Shown here: in pieces, positions 26,383-36,265 of the stretch
How positions within the stretch are numbered: position 1 is the stretch's first letter
Layout of the letters: each line of letters opens with the position of its first letter
Translations under genes and position numbers: made by a program
Assembly (NCBI GenBank): GCA_934149405.1
Contig: CAKPEV010000005.1
Location: 75,634-139,633 of the forward strand
Origin: an uncultured Clostridia bacterium
GTDB taxonomy: Bacteria; Bacillota; Clostridia; TANB77; UBA1234
DNA: 64,000 nt
Direction of reading: 5' to 3'
The notes under the pieces: generated by a model
The model's input: only the letters and a program-made list of their open reading frames with translations
What the model was told of the DNA's origin: nothing
Databases searched by the model: none

Positions 26383-27459
26383 TTACTCTCCATCATAAAT
26401 TTTTTCTAACTTATTTACTATCGATTTCACATCATATTCTTTAATTAATTTTTCAGCTATATTCTTTCTGTTTATACTTTCTTCTTTGTACTTAATAATT
26501 TTTTCGCACCATTCATCAATGTCACTATCTGATATTCCTAATACTTGTACATTAGAATTATAAATTGTTTCGGCAGGTATTTTGTCTGACATGATAATAG
26601 GTATTCCTGACATTTGTGCTTCTATTAAGGTTATTGGGAGACCTTCATATAGTGACGGAAATACAAATATATCCATTGCTTGTAATATACAGTTTACATC
26701 TTGCCTTGCACCTAAAAATTTAACTTTTTTCTCTATACCTTTCTCTTTGCATGCAATTTGCATTTTTTCTCTCAACGATCCTTCACCACACAATATTAAT
26801 TCATATTTATCACTTTTTTCACAAAGCTTTACAAACATATCTATTAAAAATTTGTGATTCTTTGGATTTTCAAATCTACCAACATGTCCAATTACTATTT
26901 TATCATTTATATTCAGCTTTTGCCTATACACTTTTCTCATATTATCATTAAAACAGAATTTTTGCACATCTATCCCATTATTCAATACTTCAAATTTTCC
27001 CTTTCCATATAGCCATTTTCCTGCTTCGATTCCACATGCTAAGTTTTTTGTAGAAAACATTTTAAGAAATGGCCTAGACAAATAATTTATAATTTTGTGT
27101 TCATGTGTAGTGCTATGTGAATGTGCTATTCTTGTTTTTATTCCTGCACATTTTGCTATAATCATATCATAAAAAACTACGCTATTAGCTGTATGCCTAT
27201 GAAATGCGATATAATTTCCGTTTTTAAGTATTCTATATAGCGCTACAATATGCTTAATTGGATGTTTTTCGAATCTCGGGATTCTAAATATTTTTCCTCC
27301 CATACTTTCTATTTCTTTTTCAAAGTAACCTTCATAATCAACTTGCAATATAAAATCAAATTGATATTCATTTCTATCTACGTTTCTGTACATGTTCATC
27401 AAAAAATTTTCAACTCCACCCATGCTAAACATATACAACATTTGCGCTACTTTTTTCAT
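26383..27459 (-). CDS. Glycosyltransferase family 4
   Basis: 358 residues, GT-B fold. N-terminal SMGGVENFLMNMYRNVDR, C-terminal donor domain with VIGHVGRFENPKNH and the EX7E region FPSLYEGLPITLIEAQMSG. Overlaps the upstream gene by 4 bp (ATGA-type coupling). Confidence 0.93.
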   Translation of the reverse strand: MKKVAQMLYMFSMGGVENFLMNMYRNVDRNEYQFDFILQVDYEGYFEKEIESMGGKIFRIPRFEKHPIKHIVALYRILKNGNYIAFHRHTANSVVFYDMIIAKCAGIKTRIAHSHSTTHEHKIINYLSRPFLKMFSTKNLACGIEAGKWLYGKGKFEVLNNGIDVQKFCFNDNMRKVYRQKLNINDKIVIGHVGRFENPKNHKFLIDMFVKLCEKSDKYELILCGEGSLREKMQIACKEKGIEKKVKFLGARQDVNCILQAMDIFVFPSLYEGLPITLIEAQMSGIPIIMSDKIPAETIYNSNVQVLGISDSDIDEWCEKIIKYKEESINRKNIAEKLIKEYDVKSIVNKLEKIYDGE

Positions 27460-28574
27460 AAGTCCCCTCCAATTATTTTTCTGAATTCTTCTAATGTATT
27501 TGCAATATAAAACGCTTTCACGCTTTTTCTAGCCGCACTAATTATGGATTGCCTAAATTTTTCATTTTCCTTAATTGTTCTTATATCAATCAATAATTCA
27601 GAAACACTATTTATGCTAAATAATAATCCATTTTTATGATTCTTAATAATTTCTTTATGCCCCCTATTTTTACTTGCTATAACCGGAACACCAGAAATTT
27701 GCGCTTCTACTAAATTTATCCCAAATCCCTCTCTTTTACTTGCCGACACATACAAATCTACTACTTTTAAAATTTCTGGCACATCATTTCTGTATCCTAA
27801 CAAATGAATATTTTTTTCTAGTTTATATTCATGTATTTTATTTTCATAATGCTCTTTTAATACGCCATCTCCTGCTAGTAAAAGTTTTATTCTTGGATTT
27901 TCTTTTACTAAATCTTTCATTGCTTCTATAAGCATTATTTGATTTTTATTTTTGTTTAGCTCACCTGCAAAGAATAACACAAAATCGTTATCATGAAGTT
28001 TTAATTTTTCTCTTAATTCTTTTCTTTCTGCCACTGAAACTTCTTTAGAAAAATTATCTTCATTTACTCCTATTCCGTGTATGTGATGTACTCGTTTCGC
28101 TTTCATTTTATTCTTTGCAAATTCAAAATCCTCTTCGTTTATTGTAATTAAATCATCAGTGTATTTTGATAAATGTTTTTCCACCGGGTAAAAAGTTAAC
28201 CAATTCATTAGCGGTGCACCTTTGTAAAAATGAAAACCATGTGCTATGTATATTACTCTTGTATTATTTTGTTTTCTTGTTTTTTTAGCTGCCATTCTTG
28301 TTAGTACACTAGCAACTGGTGTGTTACATTCGATTATATCGTAATTACCTTCATCTATTATTTTTTTCAATTCTTTATATGCTTTTATGTTTGAGATTTT
28401 AAACGGTGAGCGTTCAAACTCTATTTCAAAATGTTCATCACAATATGGGATTTCTTCTTCGCCTTTGCTTGCAACATGTACTTCAAATCCTGCATCGCTA
28501 AACATTTTTAAATAGGGTATATGAAACGCTAATATGTGTCTTGTTATTGAAGCTACAAATAATATCTTTTTCAT
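27456..28574 (-). CDS. Glycosyltransferase family 4
   Basis: 372 residues. N-terminal VASITRHILAFHIPYLKMF, IYIAHGFHFYKGAPLMNW, and EX7E region SASKREGFGINLVEAQISG. The HGFHFYKGAP block is typical of GalNAc/Glc transferases acting early after a PglC-type initiation, a suggestion only. One base from the end of the acetyltransferase gene. Confidence 0.92.
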   Translation of the reverse strand: MKKILFVASITRHILAFHIPYLKMFSDAGFEVHVASKGEEEIPYCDEHFEIEFERSPFKISNIKAYKELKKIIDEGNYDIIECNTPVASVLTRMAAKKTRKQNNTRVIYIAHGFHFYKGAPLMNWLTFYPVEKHLSKYTDDLITINEEDFEFAKNKMKAKRVHHIHGIGVNEDNFSKEVSVAERKELREKLKLHDNDFVLFFAGELNKNKNQIMLIEAMKDLVKENPRIKLLLAGDGVLKEHYENKIHEYKLEKNIHLLGYRNDVPEILKVVDLYVSASKREGFGINLVEAQISGVPVIASKNRGHKEIIKNHKNGLLFSINSVSELLIDIRTIKENEKFRQSIISAARKSVKAFYIANTLEEFRKIIGGDL

Positions 28575-28575
28575 A

Positions 28576-29193
28576 CTACTCCTTCTTTTTCGCAGGTACG
28601 CCTATATACACACCTGATTCACTGATATTTTTTACAACAACTGCTCCTGCGCCTACTACAACATCATTTGCTATTTCTATATTATTTTTTATCGTGGCTC
28701 CAACTCCAATATGAGTACAAGTTCCGATAACAACAGTTCCAGCAAGTGATGTTCCAGGCGAAATATGCGCAAAGTCTTCTATAACATTATCATGTTCGAT
28801 TATCGCTCCTGTATTTATTATGCAATGCTTACCTATCTTAGCAGATGTGTTAATCGATGCGTTCGCCATAATAACTGTTCCCTCGCCAACACTAGTGCCT
28901 ATTGCAATGTTTGCTGATGGATGAATTGCTGTATAATATTTTAAATTATATTTGCTTGCAATTTCTTTTCTCGTTTGATTTGAACCTATGCCTATAACAA
29001 ATTCTACTTCACTATATTTTAAGCAGTCAGAAACACTTCCAATTACTTTTAGCAATGGTGAATTTATTATGGCTGTTCCAATAGGCTTATTATCGTCTAA
29101 AAAGCCGACAACCTCATCTCCTGATTTTATAATAATATTTGCTATCGATTTTGCATGTCCGCCAGAACCTATAATTATTACTTTTCTATTCAT
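28576..29193 (-). CDS. Sugar O/N-acyltransferase, NeuD/PglD type
   Basis: 205 residues: N-terminal Rossmann-like part ([18 protein letters not shown]) and a left-handed beta-helix hexapeptide domain ([19 protein letters not shown] ... [12 protein letters not shown]). PglD enzymes N-acetylate UDP-4-amino-sugar in bacillosamine synthesis. Here it sits between a PglC-like transferase and a PglE-like aminotransferase, so this role fits. It overlaps the transferase gene by 8 bp. Confidence 0.88.
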   Translation of the reverse strand: MNRKVIIIGSGGHAKSIANIIIKSGDEVVGFLDDNKPIGTAIINSPLLKVIGSVSDCLKYSEVEFVIGIGSNQTRKEIASKYNLKYYTAIHPSANIAIGTSVGEGTVIMANASINTSAKIGKHCIINTGAIIEHDNVIEDFAHISPGTSLAGTVVIGTCTHIGVGATIKNNIEIANDVVVGAGAVVVKNISESGVYIGVPAKKKE

Positions 29194-29810
29194 CAGATTT
29201 TTCCTTTCTGTTTCCTTTGAATTTTTCTACAGTTGCGTTTCCAGTTTGCGATACATCTTCTTTTTTAAATACTTTCTTAAACGTGTTAAACATTATTGCT
29301 AAATCAAATCTAAGCGACATTTTTTCTATGTACTCGAGATCCATTTCGAATCTTCTTGACCATTCTAAATTGTTTCTTCCATTTATTTGAGCAAGCCCCG
29401 TTAATCCAGGTCTTACATCGTGTCTATGTTTTTGTTCTTCATTATATAACGGCAAATATTCTACCAATAGAGGTCTCGGTCCAACAAAACTCATATCGCC
29501 TTTTAAAATATTTATTAACTCTGGAAGTTCATCAAGGCTTGTACTTCTTAATATTTTTCCAAATTTCGTAAGCCTAACATTATCTGGCAATAAGTTGCCA
29601 TCTTTATCTTTTTCATCCGTCATTGTTCTAAATTTATATAATGTAAAAATTTTTTCATTTAATCCGTGGTCTTTCTTGCTTAAATATGACTGGTTTTCCA
29701 AGCTTTATTCTTACTAATATTGCAACAACTAGTAGCACTGGTGAAAGCACTAGTAGCAAGATTAAACTTAAAATAATATCTAAAATTCTTTTTATATATT
29801 TTTTATACAT
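29186..29810 (-). CDS. Undecaprenyl-phosphate sugar phosphotransferase (PglC/WcaJ type), read through a +1 frameshift at CGG
   Basis: Initiates the lipid-linked repeat unit by transferring phospho-sugar to undecaprenyl phosphate. ATG at 29810 behind AGGAGC. The first 48 codons give the membrane helix ([20 protein letters not shown]) and IFKQERP, then CGG at 29664-29666. The unshifted frame ends R-I-K-stop. Skipping the C gives GGA TTA AAT, restoring [18 protein letters not shown], with the catalytic region and [24 protein letters not shown] following; total about 207 residues, normal for the family. Without the shift the enzyme loses its whole catalytic domain. Confidence 0.88.
29664..29666 (-). 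other. +1 frameshift site at CGG in the PglC-type gene
   Basis: Minus strand: AGA CCA CGG ATT AAA TGA upstream frame; AGA CCA (C) GGA TTA AAT gives the conserved R-P-G-L-N. Confidence 0.85.
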
Positions 29811-29828
29811 ATCTGCTCCTAATTTATA

Positions 29829-30956
29829 TTAATCGAACAACCCCTTTATAATTTCTATAACTTTAGCTTGTTCTTCTTTAGTCATTTTGGTATCACTTGG
29901 CAAACATACTCCTCTGCTAAATATATCTTCTGATACACTTCCGCTTTCATTTAATGTAATAAAATCACGGTCTGCAAACACTGGTTGCAATTGCATTGGC
30001 TTCCATATAGGTCTTGATTCTATGTTCTCTTTTTCTAGTGCTTCTATTATTTGAAGTGGAGTTACTTTAGAATCTTTATCTAATATTATTGCTGATAACC
30101 AGAAATTTGGTTTTGAATTTTGCATATATGGTTGCATTTGAATTTCTTTTATGTTTTTAAATCCTTCTTTGTATGTGTTATATATACCTGTTTTCTCTGC
30201 AATTCTCTCATCTAAAACCTTTAATTGTCCTCTTCCTATGCCTGCACTTATGTTGCTTAATCTATAGTTATATCCAATTTCTTTATGCTCATAATATCTG
30301 AATTTTTCTCTAGACTGCGTTGCCCAAAAACGAACTTTAGCAATTCTCTCCTCATCATCTGAAACAAGCATTCCTCCACCACTTGTCGTTATGATTTTAT
30401 TTCCATTGAATGAAAATGCACCAAATTTTCCAAATGTACCTGTTTGCTTGCCATTTATTGTTGCTCCCAAGCTTTCGGCCGCATCTTCTAATATAGGAAC
30501 ATTATGTTTTTGACAGATTTTCATTATTTCGTCCATTTTAGCTGGTATTCCATATAGATGAACAACAATAACTGCCTTAGGTGTATACTTCTCAAAAGCC
30601 TTTTCTAGCGCTTTAGGATCCATATTCCATGTTTCGTATTCGCTATCTATAAAAACTGGTGTTGCTTCTTTATAAACTATTGGATTTGCTGATGCTGAAA
30701 AAGTAAGTGCTTGACAAAAAACTATGTCACCCTTTTGAACTCCTAAAGCTTGAAGTCCCATATGGATTGCCGCTGTGCCAGATGAAAGTGCAGCAGCATG
30801 TCCAGCTCCAACATATTCTGCAAGTTCCTTTTCAAAATTATTTACATTAGCTCCAAGTGGCGCTATCCAATTTGTATCAAATGCTTCTTTTACATATTCT
30901 TGCTCATAACCTTCTTTAGACATATGAGGTGAGGCAAGAAAAACTTTTTTATCCAT
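29829..30956 (-). CDS. DegT/DnrJ/EryC1-type sugar aminotransferase (PglE-like)
   Basis: PLP-dependent transamination of a UDP-4-keto-sugar. 375 residues; ALSSGTAAIHMGLQALGV, EDAAESLGATING and the PLP lysine in FGAFSFNGNKIITTSGGG. First gene of the operon, 18 bp before the sugar-phosphate transferase. With PglC- and PglD-like neighbours it suggests an N,N'-diacetylbacillosamine-type first sugar. The dehydratase (PglF) is not in the window. Confidence 0.92.
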   Translation of the reverse strand: MDKKVFLASPHMSKEGYEQEYVKEAFDTNWIAPLGANVNNFEKELAEYVGAGHAAALSSGTAAIHMGLQALGVQKGDIVFCQALTFSASANPIVYKEATPVFIDSEYETWNMDPKALEKAFEKYTPKAVIVVHLYGIPAKMDEIMKICQKHNVPILEDAAESLGATINGKQTGTFGKFGAFSFNGNKIITTSGGGMLVSDDEERIAKVRFWATQSREKFRYYEHKEIGYNYRLSNISAGIGRGQLKVLDERIAEKTGIYNTYKEGFKNIKEIQMQPYMQNSKPNFWLSAIILDKDSKVTPLQIIEALEKENIESRPIWKPMQLQPVFADRDFITLNESGSVSEDIFSRGVCLPSDTKMTKEEQAKVIEIIKGLFD

Positions 30957-31031
30957 AAAATCACTCTCTTTTCAAACACCATTCTATCATTAACTATGCA
31001 GTGTAGCAAGTCTTTTTAAAAGTTTGCAACA

Positions 31032-31073
31032 TGCCAAAAGGCCAGTTCAAAATGAACTGACCTTTTATTATTT
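31032..31073. terminator. Bidirectional terminator
   Basis: AAAAGGCCAGTTC-aaaat-GAACTGACCTTTT, T-rich on both sides, after the 31074 gene and upstream of the glycan operon. Confidence 0.85.
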
Positions 31074-31577
31074 TTATTCTTCAATATTTATTGAAGACTC
31101 TATTTTCTCAAGCTTCTTGTTTAACTTATCCAAATCTTGTTGCAAGCATTGTTTAGAGAATGCATGCAATTTTTCTTCTGCCAATAACCAAATGATTATT
31201 TCTACTTCACTTTGGTACTTTGTTATTCCTATAAAAGCTATCATAAAACACCAAGCCAAAATCAAAACACCAGCATAAATAGCAATCTCTAAAGGAGATT
31301 TTGTATAGCAGACCACCATAATGACAATCTGCATTATTGACATCAAAAGCAGACCTAAGAATTTTTCACTCACGTAATGCATAACTTCCGCGATTTTACA
31401 GCAACGTGTTTTTTGGTACCGATATTTGTACCACATACACAAAGCAAAATAGCAGATAAAGCTTATCATCGAAAAAGTCACAACACTCATGGGAGTCAAA
31501 ACCTCAAGAGCTGTACAGACGAAAATGATTATATTGAATATAACCATTAATATGACGTCAATTTTCTTTGAATTCAT
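31074..31577 (-). CDS. Orphan four-helix membrane protein
   Basis: 167 residues, unknown family. Four hydrophobic segments (about 8-25, 30-48, 72-92, 97-116) and a C-terminal amphipathic, coiled-coil-like tail (LQQDLDKLNKKLEKIESSI). AGGAGG precedes the ATG, and it has its own terminator. It contains an in-frame CGG (31419-31421, WYKYRYQ) read through normally, unlike the conserved genes here; shifting would abolish it. Confidence 0.65.
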   Translation of the reverse strand: MNSKKIDVILMVIFNIIIFVCTALEVLTPMSVVTFSMISFICYFALCMWYKYRYQKTRCCKIAEVMHYVSEKFLGLLLMSIMQIVIMVVCYTKSPLEIAIYAGVLILAWCFMIAFIGITKYQSEVEIIIWLLAEEKLHAFSKQCLQQDLDKLNKKLEKIESSINIEE

Positions 31578-31940
31578 ACTTTTTTCCTCCTTTTAGGGTT
31601 TTTATAGTATATAAAATCAACTTTAAATATCACTAATATAAAATATCACCCTCCAATCAGGAAAAGATTTTTGCTATCTACTATAACACCTCCTTACATG
31701 CATTCACAAGAGATGATATGAAGAATGCTCCAATGTGCAATATGCTTACCTACAATGTAAGTCATACCATCGATACTACAGTATCAATTTACATCATATG
31801 CAACTTCTGGCATAATTTATCATAATTTTTGTGTTTTGTTAATACTTTATGTAATTTTGAATACATTTCTTTTTTATTTATAGCAAATGTTGCTTGATTC
31901 CATAAATATAAAAGTTCTATCTCCACTAATATATAAAAAT
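31578..31940. other. Intergenic gap without a supported gene
   Basis: Holds the probable promoter of the 31074 gene and a palindrome GATACTACAGTATC near 31770. A 35-codon plus-strand frame (31718-31825) lacks a convincing ribosome site and is not called. Confidence 0.5.
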
Positions 31941-31979
31941 TGCCCCATTATTATACTTTTTAATAATGAGGCAATTTCT
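31941..31979 (-). terminator. Terminator of pheST
   Basis: Minus strand AATTGCCTCATTATT ... AATAATGGGGCAATT followed by TTTA, directly after pheT. Confidence 0.88.
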
Positions 31980-31982
31980 AAA

Positions 31983-34346
31983 CTATTCGCTTCTTAATGT
32001 AACATTACATTCTTTTGTTACTCTATCTATTATTTTATTAAATACTTCAGTTACTTCTTCATCGCTTAGTGTCTTTTCCGGATTATTAAATGTTAATGTG
32101 TATGCTATTGATTTTTCATCTTCTGCTACATTTTCGCCTGTGTACACATCGAATACTTCTATGGCTTTTAGCATTTTTCCGCCGGCTTTTCTAATTGCCT
32201 CTTCTACTTCTCTTGATGTTTTTTCTTTTTTCATTACGAAAGCCACATCTTTTTGAACATTAGGGAACTTAGATATTTCTTTATACTTCATTGATTCACT
32301 TTTTATTTTTGATAATTTATCCATATTTATTTCCATTACGAATATGTCATCTTTAGAAACATTTGGATGTAATTTTCCGATTATACCGATTTTCTCTTCG
32401 CCTATATATATGCTTGCAGATTGACCTGGATGTAGTTCAGTTGGCAAATCTTTTACTTCTAATGTATATTTTCCTTCGTATCCTAAGAAGTCAAGTAATT
32501 CTTCCATTATTCCTTTTAATATATAGAAATTAACTTTTTCTTTTTGAACACCAACTCTGTAATTTCCGCTCATTAAACATGCAAGTGATAAATGTTCTCC
32601 ATATTTTCCATCTTTGTTCCAAAAGCTCTTGCCTATCTCGAATAAAGAAATATCTTTTTGATTACGAGCCTTATTGTAGTCGTATGTCATTTTTAATGAT
32701 GGTAACAAACTATATCTTAAAGCGTTTCTTTCTTCTGTCATTGGATCTAATATCTTTACTACATTAAATTCATCTGTTGTATATTTCTTTACTTCAGATT
32801 CTGGAATTAAGGCATAACTCAATGTTTCGTTTAATCCAAGTTCAACCATTTTGTTTCTAGCAGCTCTCTTGAACTTATCATAATGGCCTGGTATTACTGG
32901 TAATATCATCTTTTTACCTTTTATATTGTCCATTCCATAAAATCTTCCGATGTCATGGATTATATCTTCTTTTATTTGCAAATCCCATCTTCTACTTGGA
33001 ACTTTTACTTTTAACAAATCTCCATCAACATCAAAATCTAGCTTTAATCTTCTCAAAATATTTGATATTTCATCATGTGGAATGTCTATTCCCAAAACAT
33101 CTTTGATTTTTGTATATGTAACTTCAACAATTCTGTCATCGCTGTTTGTTTTATTATATACAGCTATTCCGCCTTCAATTTCAGCATCAGCATACTTTTG
33201 AAGCAAATGACAACATCTATTTACAGCCATTAAAGTTCTCTTTGGATCTAATCCTTTTTCAAATCTGTTGCTTGCTTCACTTCTCAAAATCTTTTTTGAA
33301 GTAAGTCTAACTTTTACTGGATTAAATATTGCTGATTCTATTACGATATTTCTTGTATCATTTTCAACTTCTGTTGAAAGTCCACCCATAACACCGGCAA
33401 GGCCAATTGCTTTACTAGAATCTGCAATTACTATATCGTTTTCTGATAATTCTCTTTCTTGTTCATCAAGTGTTGTAAGCTTTTCACCGTTTTTCGCCAT
33501 TCTAACTGTTAATGTATTTCCAAGTCTATCAGCATCATAGAAATGAAGTGGTTGTCCAACTTCTAGCATTACATAGTTGCTTATATCTACTACATTGTTG
33601 ATTGGTCTAATACCAGAAGCTATAAGCCTATTTCTCATCCACTTTGGGCTTTCTTTTACAACTAGATTTTTAACCTTTTTAGCATAGAAAAGTGTACAAT
33701 TGTCTGTTTCTATATTTAGGTTAAAATCTTTGGCAAAATCATTTTTATTTTCAGTGTATGATAAATCAATATCTTTTACATCTTTATTATAAAGTGCACC
33801 TATTTCGTACGCCATTCCAAGGATTGAAAGCAAATCTCCTCTATTAGCTGTCAATTCAAAATCTATAACTTCATCATCTAATCCTAGATATTTTATTGGA
33901 TCTTCTCCAACTATCGCATCATCACCAAGTTCTGCAATACCTTCAACATCTTCTGGCTTTAAGAATTTATGCTCTAAACCAAGTTCTTCAATACTGCAAA
34001 GCATTCCACAAGATTCAACGCCTCTTAGTTTACCTTTTTTAATTGTTCCATCTGGCAAAACTGCACCAATTAAAGCGACTATAACTTTTATACCAACTCT
34101 TGCATTTGGTGCTCCACAAACTATTTGCAAAACTTCATTTCCAACATCAACTTTACATATATGTAAATGGTCTGAATCTGGGTGCTTTTCGCATTCGATT
34201 ATTTTACCTATTGTAAGACCAGAAACTTGAACCAATTTTTTAGCACTATCGTACTCATTACCTACATTTGTCATGTCTTCGCCAAGTGTTATCATATCCA
34301 CTGGAACATCAACATAGTCTTTAAGAAAATTAATACTTAATTTCAT
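31983..34346 (-). CDS. pheT: Phenylalanyl-tRNA synthetase beta subunit
   Basis: 787 residues from the ATG at 34346 (GGATGAGG at good spacing; an ATG at 34355 lacks a site). Domains in order: N-terminal tRNA-binding OB fold (VGKIIECEKHPDSDHLHICKV region), B3/4 editing domain, B5, catalytic-like core, and C-terminal anticodon-binding FDX domain (YKEISKFPNVQKDVAFVM). Its start overlaps the pheS end, showing translational coupling. Confidence 0.97.
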   Translation of the reverse strand: MKLSINFLKDYVDVPVDMITLGEDMTNVGNEYDSAKKLVQVSGLTIGKIIECEKHPDSDHLHICKVDVGNEVLQIVCGAPNARVGIKVIVALIGAVLPDGTIKKGKLRGVESCGMLCSIEELGLEHKFLKPEDVEGIAELGDDAIVGEDPIKYLGLDDEVIDFELTANRGDLLSILGMAYEIGALYNKDVKDIDLSYTENKNDFAKDFNLNIETDNCTLFYAKKVKNLVVKESPKWMRNRLIASGIRPINNVVDISNYVMLEVGQPLHFYDADRLGNTLTVRMAKNGEKLTTLDEQERELSENDIVIADSSKAIGLAGVMGGLSTEVENDTRNIVIESAIFNPVKVRLTSKKILRSEASNRFEKGLDPKRTLMAVNRCCHLLQKYADAEIEGGIAVYNKTNSDDRIVEVTYTKIKDVLGIDIPHDEISNILRRLKLDFDVDGDLLKVKVPSRRWDLQIKEDIIHDIGRFYGMDNIKGKKMILPVIPGHYDKFKRAARNKMVELGLNETLSYALIPESEVKKYTTDEFNVVKILDPMTEERNALRYSLLPSLKMTYDYNKARNQKDISLFEIGKSFWNKDGKYGEHLSLACLMSGNYRVGVQKEKVNFYILKGIMEELLDFLGYEGKYTLEVKDLPTELHPGQSASIYIGEEKIGIIGKLHPNVSKDDIFVMEINMDKLSKIKSESMKYKEISKFPNVQKDVAFVMKKEKTSREVEEAIRKAGGKMLKAIEVFDVYTGENVAEDEKSIAYTLTFNNPEKTLSDEEVTEVFNKIIDRVTKECNVTLRSE

Positions 34347-35385
34347 TTTCCTCATCCTTTCTATCGAATTGTTTTAAAAATCTAACATCGTTTGTATACA
34401 TTAAACGAATATCAGGGATTGAATATTTGAACATTGCAAGTCTATCAAGACCTGTACCAAATGCAAATCCAGTAAACTCATCTGGATCATATCCACCCAT
34501 TCTTAAAACATTAGGATGTACCATTCCAGCACCTAAAAGCTCTATCCAACCTGTTTTCTTACAAAGTGAACAGCCTTTTCCTCCACACTTAAAGCAAGTA
34601 ACATCAACTTCGCATGATGGAGATGTAAATGGAAAATAACTTGGTCTAAATCTAACTTTTGTTTCTTCTCCTAATAGCTTTTTAGCGAATATTTCAAGTG
34701 TCCCTTTTAAATCTGCAAGTGAAATATTCTTATCTATAACTAAACCTTCTACTTGTCCAAATTGATGTGAGTGAGTAGCATCATCATCTCTTCTATATGT
34801 TTTTCCTGGACATATAATTCTTATTGGAGACTTTTCTTTATTTGCTTGCATTACCCTTGATTGGCTAGATGATGTTTGTGTACGAAGCAAATATTCTTCA
34901 TCTATGTAGAATGTATCTTGTGCATCTCTTGCTGGATGACCAACAGTATAGTTTAGTAATCTAAAGCAATGCTCATCATCTTCAAGTTCTGGTCCGTCGA
35001 CTACATCATATCCCATAGAAACAAATAAATCTTCAACTTCTTCAATTATTCTGTTAAATGGATGTTTTGAACCTCTTATATTTTTTTCACTAGGCAATGA
35101 GATATCTATTGTCTCTTTTTGAAGTTTTTGATTTATTCTCTCATCTTCTAATCTTTTTTGAATGCTAGCAAATGTATCGTTAAAATACGTTCTTAAACGA
35201 TTTACCTCCATTCCATAGTCCTTTTTCTCTTCAGGTTTTACATCTTTAATACCAGTATTAAGTTCTGTTATAATACCTTTTTTGCCCATGTACAAAACCT
35301 TTAAATCGTTAAGTTCTTGATTTGTCTTAACTGCATCGAACTTTTCTTCAAGTTCTTTAATAAGTAAATCAATTTTTTCTTTCAT
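34330..35385 (-). CDS. pheS: Phenylalanyl-tRNA synthetase alpha subunit
   Basis: Catalytic subunit, 351 residues. N-terminal coiled coil (about 1-90) for tRNA-Phe binding, then class II motifs: HPARDAQDTFYI, RTQTSSSQSRVM, GKTYRRDDDATHSHQFGQVEG and GFAFGTGLDRLAMFKY. Controlled by the T-box leader just upstream. Confidence 0.97.
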   Translation of the reverse strand: MKEKIDLLIKELEEKFDAVKTNQELNDLKVLYMGKKGIITELNTGIKDVKPEEKKDYGMEVNRLRTYFNDTFASIQKRLEDERINQKLQKETIDISLPSEKNIRGSKHPFNRIIEEVEDLFVSMGYDVVDGPELEDDEHCFRLLNYTVGHPARDAQDTFYIDEEYLLRTQTSSSQSRVMQANKEKSPIRIICPGKTYRRDDDATHSHQFGQVEGLVIDKNISLADLKGTLEIFAKKLLGEETKVRFRPSYFPFTSPSCEVDVTCFKCGGKGCSLCKKTGWIELLGAGMVHPNVLRMGGYDPDEFTGFAFGTGLDRLAMFKYSIPDIRLMYTNDVRFLKQFDRKDEENEIKY

Positions 35386-35421
35386 TTTTAAGCTCCTTCC
35401 TAATATTTATTCCTTAGAAAA

Positions 35422-35665
35422 CAAAAATCCCAAGGAATTTTTATTCCTTGGGACGAATTTATATTATTCGCGGTACCACCCAAATTCTAGTAGCAAGATG
35501 TTACTAGCACTTTAAGTTTAGATTAACGCTCTAATCACGACTTTTAAAGTATAGCTCCTACATTTGAAATTCATTATTTTGTTTATCTTAAAAGGGCTTT
35601 CAGCCGATGACCCTTTCTTTCTAAAAGAACTCAAAACAACTACTTTGAATGTGATCATAACTATG
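35422..35665 (-). promoter_or_regulatory. T-box leader (tRNA-Phe) of pheST
   Basis: The T-box consensus TGGGTGGTACCGCG is present on the minus strand (35469-35482), followed by a terminator stem TCCCAAGGAAT-aaaa-ATTCCTTGGGA with TTTTTG. The Stem I region lies at about 35570-35665; a plausible specifier is TTC (35566-35568, minus), a Phe codon, matching pheST. Uncharged tRNA-Phe would stabilise the antiterminator and turn the operon on. Confidence 0.93.
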
Positions 35666-35670
35666 CTACT

Positions 35671-35699
35671 ATAATATTCTTTTTTTATTAAAAAGTCAA
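35671..35699 (-). promoter_or_regulatory. Promoter of pheST
   Basis: TTGACT (35694-35699), 17-bp spacer, TATTAT (35671-35676), just upstream of the T-box. Confidence 0.75.
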
Positions 35700-35702
35700 G
35701 AA

Positions 35703-35737
35703 AAATCCCTCAGTTATTTCAAAACTAAGGGATTTAT
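35703..35737 (-). terminator. Terminator of the 35740 orphan gene
   Basis: AAATCCCTTAGTTTT and AACTGAGGGATTTTT form a stem with a T-run on the minus strand, between the orphan stop and the pheST promoter. Confidence 0.88.
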
Positions 35738-35739
35738 TC

Positions 35740-36174
35740 TTAAATTGCTATGCCATTTTTTCTCGCAATCATCTTAATCTTTTTCAGATCATCCATAAGT
35801 TGATCCGTTTCGATAACTCTGCGGGAATTTCCATCGACTCGAAATTGATCAAAAGCCATTTTCAGGTCTTCGGTAACTTTCTTATACTTGAAGAGAACAG
35901 TCGCCTTAAGTTCTTCGTCCTTTTCGAATTCAGGAGTGCCTAACTTCTCCAAAACGGTAAAAGCTTTAAGATATTCGGAATAGAAAATCTTTTTTCTAGC
36001 ATCTCCAGATTTTACAGCAGCCTCATAGTATTCTTCGAGATGAAGCTGAAAAGTTCCAAGAGCCTTCAAAACTTCAGGAGCAACGTCAGGAAGAATATAA
36101 ACCTTCTCTATTGCCTGTTCATGGGTTGCTACCTTGTCTTCAATAAGAAGTATGCTTGCAGTTTGTACTGCCAT
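35740..36174 (-). CDS. Orphan helical protein, atypical codon use
   Basis: 144 residues from the ATG at 36174 (MAVQTASILLIEDKVATHEQ). No signal or membrane segment; strongly helical and charged, possibly a coiled-coil bundle. I do not recognise a family. Codons are GC-richer than the neighbours, and it is a self-contained unit with a consensus promoter and a strong terminator. It lacks in-frame CGG, unlike the similar orphans. Confidence 0.65.
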   Translation of the reverse strand: MAVQTASILLIEDKVATHEQAIEKVYILPDVAPEVLKALGTFQLHLEEYYEAAVKSGDARKKIFYSEYLKAFTVLEKLGTPEFEKDEELKATVLFKYKKVTEDLKMAFDQFRVDGNSRRVIETDQLMDDLKKIKMIARKNGIAI

Positions 36175-36236
36175 ATTCGATGATTTCAATTGTTTTCATC
36201 CTTTCAATTAACACTTATTTTTTGCGAACATTTGCC

Positions 36237-36265
36237 ATTATAGTACGATTTATGTATCTTGTCAA
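36237..36265 (-). promoter_or_regulatory. Consensus promoter of the 35740 orphan gene
   Basis: Perfect TTGACA (36260-36265) and TATAAT (36237-36242) with 17 bp between. The rest of the 36175-36436 gap shows nothing else I can support. Confidence 0.85.

Noticed and set aside
31718..31825. 35-codon plus-strand ORF in the 31.6-31.9 kb gap
   Set aside because: No convincing ribosome site, promoter or recognisable sequence.
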